NCBI GenBank assembly: GCA_029865675.1 | Contig: JARXAU010000193.1 | Span: 1-27,567 of the forward strand | DNA: 27,567 nucleotides | Source of the DNA: Rhodoferax sp. | GTDB lineage: Bacteria > Pseudomonadota > Gammaproteobacteria > Burkholderiales > Burkholderiaceae_C | Reading direction: 5' to 3' | Translations under genes and position numbers: made by a program | Notes under the pieces: model-generated | Told to the model about the DNA's origin: nothing | Databases searched by the model: none | Seen by the model: only the letters and a program-made list of their open reading frames with translations | Part shown: in pieces, positions 1 through 5,863 of the stretch | Layout: every line of letters starts with the position of its first letter | Position numbering within the stretch: position 1 is the first letter of the stretch

Positions 1-729
1 GGGCAGCATGACCCACGGCGCCCCGATCCTGGACCAGGTGCCCCAGGGCTCAGGCGCATAAAAGCCACCCAGGTAGCCGCTGGCCTCCTGACCTTGCACA
101 AAGTGCAGTTCGCGTCGCGCACCATCCCAGCCCTCGGAGCAAGAGCGACTTAATGGAGCCGTGCAAGTAAATGTTTCGGGCGTGATCTCGTAATCTCGGC
201 TGTCGACCACCGTGCCACGGACGCGCAGTGTGCGGCTGCCTTTTGGAGGCTGGCGCCCCTGCCAAGCTTGCCGTGCGAAGCGGTCGAATGTGGGAACCGG
301 GATGGCAGCGACGGAAAAGTCCGGGCCCATTGCTTCTTGAACAACGCGCCTCGTATGCCGAGAAAGCGTAATCGCTCGACCGTGGTCAGCCAGCACGGTT
401 CTCCAGTCTTGGCGAGGGTCGCCGTCCCAAACCTCCGTAGGCAGGGTATCAAACTCCCAAGCGAACACACACAAGGTGGGGCATGCAAGTCCAATAGGCG
501 CCTTGTTGGGCGGCGAGAAGCACAGAAAAACGCAGTCTTCTTGGCGCGCTTTGGAAGCAGCGTACGTGCGATCAACCTCCGTTTTGGGGTCCGCAATCAC
601 CGTTACCGTGCCTAGCCGCTGTAGCGCCGGTAGAAAGCGCTCCAGAACAAAAAAATAACTGTATTCGGCCTTGCCCAGGTTTTCCTTCAAGGTCGCTGCA
701 GTCACATGGGAGAAAACGAGAATGTTCAC
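1..729 (-). CDS. Glycosyltransferase-like protein, N-terminal part, cut by window edge
   Basis: An open frame of 243 codons without a stop runs from a GTG start at 729 off the left edge. The N-terminus (V/M-N-I-L-V-F-S-H) looks like the first beta strand of a GT-B fold. It is followed by a long helical stretch and then A-W-E-F-D-T-L-P and a D-H-G-R-A-I-T-L-S-R-H-T-R region, as seen in glycosyltransferases of exopolysaccharide loci. From about residue 165 an inserted, beta-rich segment ends in Y-A-P-E-P-W-G-T-W-S; similar P-E-x-W-G-x-W-S segments occur inside large bacterial glycosyltransferases. No ATG is available in frame near the start; TTG at 750 is an alternative. The upstream 2OG oxygenase gene on the same strand ends 140 bases away, so co-transcription is possible but unproven. 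The catalytic domain lies outside the window, so sugar donor and acceptor cannot be inferred. Confidence 0.7.
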   Translation of the reverse strand, partial: MNILVFSHVTAATLKENLGKAEYSYFFVLERFLPALQRLGTVTVIADPKTEVDRTYAASKARQEDCVFLCFSPPNKAPIGLACPTLCVFAWEFDTLPTEVWDGDPRQDWRTVLADHGRAITLSRHTRRVVQEAMGPDFSVAAIPVPTFDRFARQAWQGRQPPKGSRTLRVRGTVVDSRDYEITPETFTCTAPLSRSCSEGWDGARRELHFVQGQEASGYLGGFYAPEPWGTWSRIGAPWVMLP

Positions 730-869
730 GATGGCAGGCTGTCGCCCCAAGCCCCAGTCTGCGCGGAGAAAGGGATGTGAAGAGGCGGCATGGAAAGAGA
801 GGCGCTAATGCGTTAAACGAGCGTTCTGGCATTGTAGGTGCCGCCCTTGGGCGCGCCGCGCAGCTACTG

Positions 870-1664
870 CTAGACGCCGCCGTACATCACATTCACCCGC
901 GCCACATATTTCGACACGCTGCCCTTAACGCGGCAGCCCTCGTGGACCACCGAGTCCAAGTCAAAGCCATGGCGAAAAAACAGTGCCGCGCCTTTGACTG
1001 GCGCCACATCCACCTGCAAGCCTTGCGGGCCAAACAGGCGCGTGCTGCCGCCCTGTACGCCGTCCGCCGGGCCGTTGAGGTAGAGCAGCATGGTCAGGCC
1101 TGAGCGTAAGTTTGGCGGCCACTCCTCCATGGAGCTTCGGTCTGCACTCAGGCTGTAGCCCGGCCAGTTGCCGTCGGTGTGGCGGTTGAACACATCGTTG
1201 GCGTCGTAGCGGTACATGTTCAGACGGCGGCTGAACGCGGGAAAAAGCGGCGCACCGTGCAACACCGGTGGCAGCAAATGGGCGATGCGGGAAAACATAG
1301 GCGCCATGAGCGCTTCGTCCGCCACCCAATGCACCGATTTGTTCATGCGCATGCCCGGCGGTGTGGCGATGCCGGGCGCTTCGTCGCGGTAGCCCAGTTG
1401 TTCGGTGGCGGCCACGATGGCGTCGGCCTCAGAAGGGGTTACCACCTGGTCAATCACAAAGGCCAGCAAGCCGCCAAGTTCAATGTCATGGCGCACGGGA
1501 CGCAACGACGGCTGTTCGCCAAGTTCCAGGGCGGCGGGCGGGGAATCGAAAGCATGCACCGGCGTCATGGGCACTACGCCGCCCATGGGCAGCGAACCGG
1601 GTAGATGCGCCACCGCATGGTGGCCGGGCCAGACAGCGCATAGATTTGTGGTGGCGCTCACCAT
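870..1664 (-). CDS. 2OG-Fe(II) oxygenase (prolyl 4-hydroxylase-like)
   Basis: 264 residues. The double-stranded beta-helix iron site is visible: H162-x-D164 in R-H-T-D-G-N-W, and H241 in V-V-H-E-G; R256 in K-Y-V-A-R fits the 2-oxoglutarate-binding arginine. The enzyme should couple oxidative decarboxylation of 2-oxoglutarate to hydroxylation of an unknown substrate in the cytoplasm; no signal peptide is seen. The chosen ATG overlaps the stop of the upstream glyoxalase gene (ATGGTGA), which suggests translational coupling. There is no clear ribosome binding site, and methionines 27 and 33 are alternatives because the first 30 residues look unconserved. It is the last gene of the dense minus-strand cluster that begins with the dehydrogenase genes. 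The family call is firm; the substrate is unknown. Confidence 0.85.
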   Translation of the reverse strand: MVSATTNLCAVWPGHHAVAHLPGSLPMGGVVPMTPVHAFDSPPAALELGEQPSLRPVRHDIELGGLLAFVIDQVVTPSEADAIVAATEQLGYRDEAPGIATPPGMRMNKSVHWVADEALMAPMFSRIAHLLPPVLHGAPLFPAFSRRLNMYRYDANDVFNRHTDGNWPGYSLSADRSSMEEWPPNLRSGLTMLLYLNGPADGVQGGSTRLFGPQGLQVDVAPVKGAALFFRHGFDLDSVVHEGCRVKGSVSKYVARVNVMYGGV

Positions 1665-2077
1665 GTGCCGATGTTGGGCATGGACACCCAGGGTTCGGCG
1701 GCGGGCAGCGGCCCGCCGCGTTGCAGCAGCTCAATAGAAATCTGGTCGGGCGAGCGCACAAAGGCCATGTAGCCGTCGCGTGGCGGGCGCACGATGGCCA
1801 CGCCGTGCGCTTGTAGACGCGCGCAGGTGGCATAAATATCGTCCACCGCATAGGCCAGGTGGCCAAAGTTGCGACCGCCGGTGTAGTTTTCCGGGTCCCA
1901 GTTGTAGGTCAGCTCCACCTGCGCGCTGCTGTTGCCGGGTGCGGCCAGAAAGGCGAGTGTGAAGCGACCTTGCGGCACCTCGCGCACGCTCAGCACCTGA
2001 AGGCCTAAGGCATCCCGGTAGAAATGCAGCGAAGCGTCTAAGTCGGTCACCCGGACCATGGTGTGGAGGTACTGCAT
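1658..2077 (-). CDS. gloA: Glyoxalase I-type VOC protein, short form
   Basis: 139 residues, the usual length of bacterial lactoylglutathione lyase. All four expected metal ligands are in place: H5 (L-H-T-M-V-R-V), E55 (V-E-L-T-Y-N-W), H73 (F-G-H-L-A-Y) and E116 (S-I-E-L-L). The family isomerises the glutathione hemithioacetal of methylglyoxal or a related 2-oxoaldehyde to a thioester. The ATG at 2077 was chosen because the family starts at this M-x-x-L-H and because it lies two bases after the TAA of the cytochrome gene; the frame is open 30 codons further upstream inside that gene. It is the second glyoxalase of the cluster and shares with the longer one (2426-2962) the L-x-F-Y, E-L-T-x-N-W and F-G-H blocks. 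Substrates other than methylglyoxal are possible given the dehydrogenase context. Confidence 0.88.
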   Translation of the reverse strand: MQYLHTMVRVTDLDASLHFYRDALGLQVLSVREVPQGRFTLAFLAAPGNSSAQVELTYNWDPENYTGGRNFGHLAYAVDDIYATCARLQAHGVAIVRPPRDGYMAFVRSPDQISIELLQRGGPLPAAEPWVSMPNIGTW

Positions 2078-2079
2078 GT

Positions 2080-2421
2080 TTACTTGAGACCCAGCACCCA
2101 GGCGGCCAGTTTTTTGGCATCTGCGTCCGAGAGTTTGGGGTGTGCGGGCATGGGCAAGTCGCCCCATTTGCCCACGCCACCATTGCGAATGCTTTGTACC
2201 AAATTGGCTTTTGCATCGGGCTGATCAGCGTACTTGGCAGACACATCTTTGAAGGCGGGGCCCACCAGTTTGGTCGCCACGGCGTGGCAGCCCAGGCAGT
2301 CGTTCTTGCGCGCCAGTGCCTCACTGGCCTGCGCCTGCATGGTTAGCAAGCCCAGGCCCAGGCCCAGCAGCAACGCAGCTTTACCCTGCGCCCCGGCGCG
2401 TGAGAAAGACAATGTGCGCAT
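2080..2421 (-). CDS. Class I cytochrome c, single haem, periplasmic
   Basis: 113 residues with a signal peptide (hydrophobic residues about 14-28, likely cleavage after A-Q-A) and one haem site C42-x-x-C45-H46. Methionine 91 in L-P-M-P-A-H-P is the likely distal ligand, as in cytochrome c551/c552. The protein should be a small soluble periplasmic electron carrier. It lies between two glyoxalase genes, 4 bases after the long form and 2 bases before the short form, in the operon of a GMC dehydrogenase. Related three-component dehydrogenases (gluconate dehydrogenase, Burkholderia FAD-glucose dehydrogenase) use a larger three-haem cytochrome subunit. This one-haem protein could take that role or pass electrons on from the flavoprotein; that is inference from context. 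Confidence 0.9.
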   Translation of the reverse strand: MRTLSFSRAGAQGKAALLLGLGLGLLTMQAQASEALARKNDCLGCHAVATKLVGPAFKDVSAKYADQPDAKANLVQSIRNGGVGKWGDLPMPAHPKLSDADAKKLAAWVLGLK

Positions 2422-2425
2422 GGCC

Positions 2426-2962
2426 TTAGCGTCCCAGATTTTTCAGGCGGGCGGGTTCGACAATCTCGATCCAGTAGCCGTCTGGGTCTTTGATAAAGGC
2501 CACGTCTTTCATCTTGCCCTGGTCGGGGCGCTTGACGAACGTGACCTGGTTTTGGTCAAACCAAGCGGTGGCCGCGTCCAGGTCGGGCACCGAAAAGCAG
2601 ATATGGCCAAAGCCCTGGGGCTGTGCGTTGCCGTCGTGGTATCTGAAGTCGGGGTCGGCCTCGGTGCCCCAGTTGTGGGTCAGCTCCAAAATTCCGCGCT
2701 GGGCGAAGGTCCATGCGGTGCGCTCGCCCACGTCCTCGGGTGCGCTTTCGCCCTCGCTTGCGCGGTGCAAAAAGTAGAGCGAAAACTTCATTTCCGGGAA
2801 ATCAAGCTTGCGCAAAACGCGCATGCCCATGACGCCGGTGTAAAAGGCCAGCGACACTGCCGGGTCCTTGATGCGCAGCATGGAGTGGTTGAAGACAAAA
2901 CCGTGCGTCGCTTCGGGCACGCTGGGGCTGACGCCGGGGTGGCTTTCGGTAGAAAAGCTCAT
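2426..2962 (-). CDS. gloA: Lactoylglutathione lyase, long form
   Basis: 178 residues, like the long Zn-type glyoxalase I of Pseudomonas and eukaryotes, with the insertion that distinguishes it from the 135-residue form (about residues 66-90). The metal ligands are H26 (F-N-H-S-M), E93 (L-E-L-T-H-N-W), H120 (F-G-H-I-C-F) and E166 (Y-W-I-E-I). It should convert hemithioacetals of glutathione and 2-oxoaldehydes to S-2-hydroxyacyl-glutathione in the cytoplasm. It begins 92 bases after the RHH gene, with a strong hairpin (3005-3036) in between, and has only a weak ribosome binding site. Having both a long and a short glyoxalase I within 1.3 kb is unusual and points to an aldehyde-generating pathway rather than housekeeping detoxification. 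Confidence 0.92.
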   Translation of the reverse strand: MSFSTESHPGVSPSVPEATHGFVFNHSMLRIKDPAVSLAFYTGVMGMRVLRKLDFPEMKFSLYFLHRASEGESAPEDVGERTAWTFAQRGILELTHNWGTEADPDFRYHDGNAQPQGFGHICFSVPDLDAATAWFDQNQVTFVKRPDQGKMKDVAFIKDPDGYWIEIVEPARLKNLGR

Positions 2963-3004
2963 GAGGAAAAGTTCTTTCGCGTTGAAATAAAGGCTCGCGG
3001 AAAC

Positions 3005-3036
3005 CCTATCCGCTGCCTTGGGAAGCAGCGGATAGG
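3005..3036 (-). terminator. Hairpin between RHH and glyoxalase genes, terminator or attenuator
   Basis: A perfect 12-base inverted repeat (3005-3016 and 3025-3036, arms CCTATCCGCTGC / GCAGCGGATAGG) encloses an 8-base loop. It begins 18 bases after the stop of the RHH gene in the direction of transcription. Only three Ts follow, so it is a weak intrinsic terminator at best. Because the next gene starts 42 bases beyond, it may act as an attenuator or mRNA 3'-end stabiliser that sets the level of the glyoxalase/cytochrome part against the dehydrogenase part. Confidence 0.65.
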
Positions 3037-3054
3037 TTGCGATGGGAAATAAAA

Positions 3055-3432
3055 TTATCTGCCCACCGCCGCTACTTGCTTTGGGGGCGTATCGGTCGTC
3101 TGGGGGCGGTTGGGGATGCTCATCACATTGGCCACCGGAAGCGCTTGCGACTGGCTGCGCTCCATGCTGATCACGCAGCGGCGCAGGTAGCGCATGCTGG
3201 TGACCCGCAGGAACGAGGCGAAGTTGGGTACCTCACCCCGATGCGCCAGGATTTCGTCATGGAAATTCGAAATCAGCGCATTCGTGGTGCAGCCTTCCTC
3301 TTCCGCCATTTCCGCCAGGATGTCCCACACCATGTTTTCCAGCCGCAGACTGGTGAGCACGTTGCGGATACGGACCGTTCGCGTACGCTGCTCGTACTGG
3401 ATCGGGTCTGCTTTGACGAAATATTCACACAT
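3055..3432 (-). CDS. Ribbon-helix-helix domain protein (RHH_4 type)
   Basis: 125 residues. The first about 75 residues match the bacterial RHH_4 family: a R-T-V-R-I-R-x-V-L-T-S-L-R-L strand, then an E-N-M-V-W-D-I-L-A-E-M-A-E-E-E-G helix and a T-T-N-A-L-I helix. This is the MetJ/Arc-like DNA-binding fold. The C-terminal 30 residues are polar, proline-rich and probably disordered. A good AGGAG site precedes the ATG. The gene starts 30 bases after the GMC dehydrogenase gene, so it is co-transcribed with it. An autoregulator of the operon is the simplest idea, and an inverted-repeat cluster suited to such a protein lies at 5716-5761. DNA binding has not been shown for every member of this family, so the role is inferred. 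Confidence 0.82.
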   Translation of the reverse strand: MCEYFVKADPIQYEQRTRTVRIRNVLTSLRLENMVWDILAEMAEEEGCTTNALISNFHDEILAHRGEVPNFASFLRVTSMRYLRRCVISMERSQSQALPVANVMSIPNRPQTTDTPPKQVAAVGR

Positions 3433-3462
3433 AGCTTGCTCCTGCCTGGGTAAGTCCGTATC

Positions 3463-5031
3463 TTAGATCGCGCGTTCGGTCATTTGCTGGGCGATGTAAT
3501 CCGCCTGGCGAATGGCCAAGGACACGATGGTCAGCGTGGGGTTCTCGGCACCACCCGTGGTGAACTGGCTGCCGTCGCTGATGAACAGGTTGGGGATGTC
3601 GTGCGTCTGGCCCCATTTGTTCACCACACCATCCTGGGCCCGTGCGCTCATGCGGCTGGTTCCCAGGTTGTGGGTGGATGGGTAGGGTGGCGTGCGGTAG
3701 GTCTTGATCGCGCCGGCTGCCTGGTACACGCGCTCGCCTTGGGTGAACGCATGGTTGCGCATCGCGATGTCATTGGGGTGGTCGTCAAAGTGGACATTGG
3801 GCGCGTAGTTGCCCCACTGGTCTTTGACGTTGGTGTTCAGTGTCACGCGGTTGGTTTCGCGCGGCATGTCTTCGCCCACCAGCCACATACCGGCCGTGTT
3901 GGTGTAGTGGTCCATCCACCACGCGAATTCAGAGCCCCAGGCGCCGGGATCCAGGAAGGCTGCCATAAACGGAACGCCCAGGCTCAGGGTTTCCATCTCG
4001 TAGCCGCCGACAAAGCCGCGGGCCGGGTTGTGGCCCGATTCGTCGCGGATGATGCCGGCCATGGTGGTGCCACGGTACATATGCACCGGATTTTTGAAAG
4101 CGGCGTAGACCGATCCGGTCATGTGGCGCATGTAGTTGCGACCTACTTGGCCGGAAGAGTTGGCCAGACCATCCTTGAACATGTTCGAAGCCGACATCAG
4201 CAGCAAACGTGGGGTCTCGATCGAGTTACCGGCAACCGCCACGATGCGGGCCTTCTGGCGCTGCTCTTTACCGTCTTTGTCAAAGTACACCACGCCGGTC
4301 ACTTTGCCGGAGGCGTTGTGCTCGATGCGGGTCACATGGGACGATGGGCGGATTTCGAAATTACCGGTGGCCTCGGCCTTGGGGATTTCTACGTACAGCG
4401 TGGACCACTTCGCGCCGCTCTTGCAACCCTGGAAGCAAAAGCCCAGTTGCATACAGCGTCCACGGCCGTCACGCGGCTGGCTGTTGATGGCCATGTTGCC
4501 GGTATGCACGTCCTTGTAGCCCAGCTTGGTCGCACCGGCATGCATGACCTTGAAGTTGTTGTTGCCGGGCAGGCCGGGAATACCGTTGGTGCGGGTCACG
4601 CCCATTTTGTATTCGGCTTTGGCGTAGTAGGGCTCCAGATCTTTCAAGGTGATGGGCCAGTCCAGCAGATTCGCGCCGGGGACTTCCCCATAGACCGACT
4701 TGACGCGGAACTCATGCTCTTGGAAACGCAGCGATGCGCCGGCCCAGTGGGTGGTCGAGCCGCCCACGGTCTTGCAAATCCAAGACGGCAGTCCCGCAAA
4801 GTCTTTGGCAACGCGCCAGGAACCCGAGGTGGTGCGTGCATCCAGCCAGGCCAGTTGCACAAAGGACTTCCACTCGTCGTTAATGAAGCTGGCCTGCGAC
4901 TGCATTGCGCCTGCTTCCAGCACCACTACCTTGATGCCTTTTTGGCAGAGTTCGTTGGCCAATGTGCCGCCGCCTGCGCCCGAGCCGATAACGACGACTA
5001 CCGAGTCGTCAGAAAAATCAAATTTCGCCAT
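3463..5031 (-). CDS. GMC-family FAD dehydrogenase, catalytic subunit
   Basis: 522 residues. The FAD-binding Rossmann motif G16-S-G-A-G-G is at the N-terminus with E39 of V-L-E-A-G after strand 2; G-G-S-T-T-H-W-A-G (90-98) is the second GMC signature. C193, C199 and C203 form a C-x5-C-x3-C cluster like the Fe-S-type cysteines of the FAD-glucose/gluconate dehydrogenase branch. The likely catalytic pair is H454 (S-T-H-N-L-G-T) and N497 (A-E-N-P-T-L-T). The family oxidises an alcohol or sugar hydroxyl and passes electrons to a cytochrome or quinone. No signal peptide is present; it should be exported as a folded hitchhiker of the Tat-signal-bearing gamma protein encoded 29 bases upstream. The start has a strong AGGAGAT site. 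Gene order gamma then alpha matches Burkholderia FAD-glucose dehydrogenase. The substrate is not evident. Confidence 0.92.
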   Translation of the reverse strand: MAKFDFSDDSVVVVIGSGAGGGTLANELCQKGIKVVVLEAGAMQSQASFINDEWKSFVQLAWLDARTTSGSWRVAKDFAGLPSWICKTVGGSTTHWAGASLRFQEHEFRVKSVYGEVPGANLLDWPITLKDLEPYYAKAEYKMGVTRTNGIPGLPGNNNFKVMHAGATKLGYKDVHTGNMAINSQPRDGRGRCMQLGFCFQGCKSGAKWSTLYVEIPKAEATGNFEIRPSSHVTRIEHNASGKVTGVVYFDKDGKEQRQKARIVAVAGNSIETPRLLLMSASNMFKDGLANSSGQVGRNYMRHMTGSVYAAFKNPVHMYRGTTMAGIIRDESGHNPARGFVGGYEMETLSLGVPFMAAFLDPGAWGSEFAWWMDHYTNTAGMWLVGEDMPRETNRVTLNTNVKDQWGNYAPNVHFDDHPNDIAMRNHAFTQGERVYQAAGAIKTYRTPPYPSTHNLGTSRMSARAQDGVVNKWGQTHDIPNLFISDGSQFTTGGAENPTLTIVSLAIRQADYIAQQMTERAI

Positions 5032-5060
5032 GTTCTATCTCCTGTGTATGGGTGTGTTGC

Positions 5061-5690
5061 TTAGCCGAGGAAGGGCGGTGGGCTGGCTTCTTTAGAGGGC
5101 GCGGGCAACCATTTGAGGTCCTGGAATCCACGGGTGATGTAGCCGCCTTTTTCCCAGGCCGAGCCGGGGTAGCCAAACACCGCGTAGGCCATGTCGTTGT
5201 CGTACAGCGAGGTGATGCACTGGCCGCGCACCGTGCCAAAGAAGGCGGTGCCCTCCATGCTGCGCACAATTTCTTCCCGCTTTTTGGCGTTGGCTTTGGC
5301 GAAGTTGCCACCGGCCGATTTGTTGAGCCAGGCAATGCCGTCTTGTAGCAGCTTGGCCGATTCGGCGCTGCCTGCGGCGGCGCCATCCAGGTCTTTGGCC
5401 AACAAGGCGTAGACGGCGTCGGGTAGCTTCTCGTGCGGGTACAGGGTGCGGCCCATGGCCATCAGGGTTTTGCCTTCGGCACTTGAGAGCTTTTTCAGCT
5501 CCAGCGCCCAGGCGCTTGACGGTGCCAGACCGGCCAGCAAGGTGCCGGTGGCCAGCGAGCCGAACAACAGGCCCGAGCCCTTCAAAAATTCACGCCGCGC
5601 CAGCGGCAAATTGACCTTGCGGACCACGCCGCTGTCTTCGTCGCAACCCGCAACTTCCGCACTGTCTTGGGCTATAGAAATGACACGCAT
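5061..5690 (-). CDS. Gluconate 2-dehydrogenase subunit 3-like (gamma) protein, Tat signal
   Basis: 209 residues. A twin-arginine signal A-R32-R33-E-F-L-K is followed by a hydrophobic stretch (about 39-55) and cleavage near A-W-A. The N-region before the twin arginine is long (31 residues). The mature part matches the gluconate 2-dehydrogenase subunit 3 family: L-S-S-A-E-G-K-T-L-M-A-M-G-R-T-L-Y-P-H is its typical start, and the C-terminal Y-D-N-D-M-A-Y-A-V-F-G-Y-P-G-S-A-W-E-K-G-G-Y is the conserved end. In such complexes this small subunit supports folding of the flavoprotein and its Tat export. It is the first gene of the operon, with GGAGA before the ATG, and lies 29 bases upstream of the GMC gene. 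No other interpretation seems likely. Confidence 0.9.
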   Translation of the reverse strand: MRVISIAQDSAEVAGCDEDSGVVRKVNLPLARREFLKGSGLLFGSLATGTLLAGLAPSSAWALELKKLSSAEGKTLMAMGRTLYPHEKLPDAVYALLAKDLDGAAAGSAESAKLLQDGIAWLNKSAGGNFAKANAKKREEIVRSMEGTAFFGTVRGQCITSLYDNDMAYAVFGYPGSAWEKGGYITRGFQDLKWLPAPSKEASPPPFLG

Positions 5691-5715
5691 ATTTTTGTCT
5701 CCGTTGGGTTAGTCG

Positions 5716-5761
5716 CATCTGCCCAGATGTGTGCAGATCCGGGGGAAAGTATCTGCCCCGG
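5716..5761. promoter_or_regulatory. Cluster of inverted repeats upstream of the dehydrogenase operon
   Basis: Within 46 bases there are a near-perfect palindrome CATCTG-CC-CAGATG (5716-5729), an inverted copy GCAGAT (5733-5738), another ATCTGCCC (5751-5758) and a CCGGGG / CCCCGG pair (5739-5744 and 5756-5761). The core ATCTGC or its complement GCAGAT thus recurs three times just 25-70 bases before the start of the gamma-subunit gene. This arrangement is typical of an operator that binds a dimeric regulator cooperatively. The regulator is unknown; the RHH protein of the operon is the obvious candidate. I could not identify convincing -35/-10 boxes. Confidence 0.45.
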
Positions 5762-5837
5762 CGTACCACCTTGGGTAATAGCTGACTACTTACAGGGAAA
5801 ACCCGCAGCGCGCGCCTGGTATTACATTGAAACGGGG

Positions 5838-5859
5838 CGCGCGGCACGCTTGCCGCGCG
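5838..5859 (-). terminator. Terminator-like hairpin after the deaminase gene
   Basis: A 9-base perfect stem CGCGCGGCA / TGCCGCGCG with a 4-base loop begins 5 bases after the deaminase stop. On the minus strand it is followed by CCCCGTTTCAATG, so the T-tract is short. It likely separates the deaminase transcript from the dehydrogenase operon. Confidence 0.6.
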
Positions 5860-5863
5860 ACGC

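Noticed and set aside
2234..3052. A 272-codon plus-strand open frame covering the cytochrome and long glyoxalase genes
   Set aside because: It lies antisense to two clearly real genes with intact motifs and shows no motif of its own.
3484..5064. A 526-codon open frame on the plus strand opposite the GMC dehydrogenase gene
   Set aside because: The long frame is a shadow of high third-position GC in the real gene. Its product has no family features and is rich in His, Val, Gly and Ala as expected from antisense translation. The minus-strand GMC protein has all its motifs.
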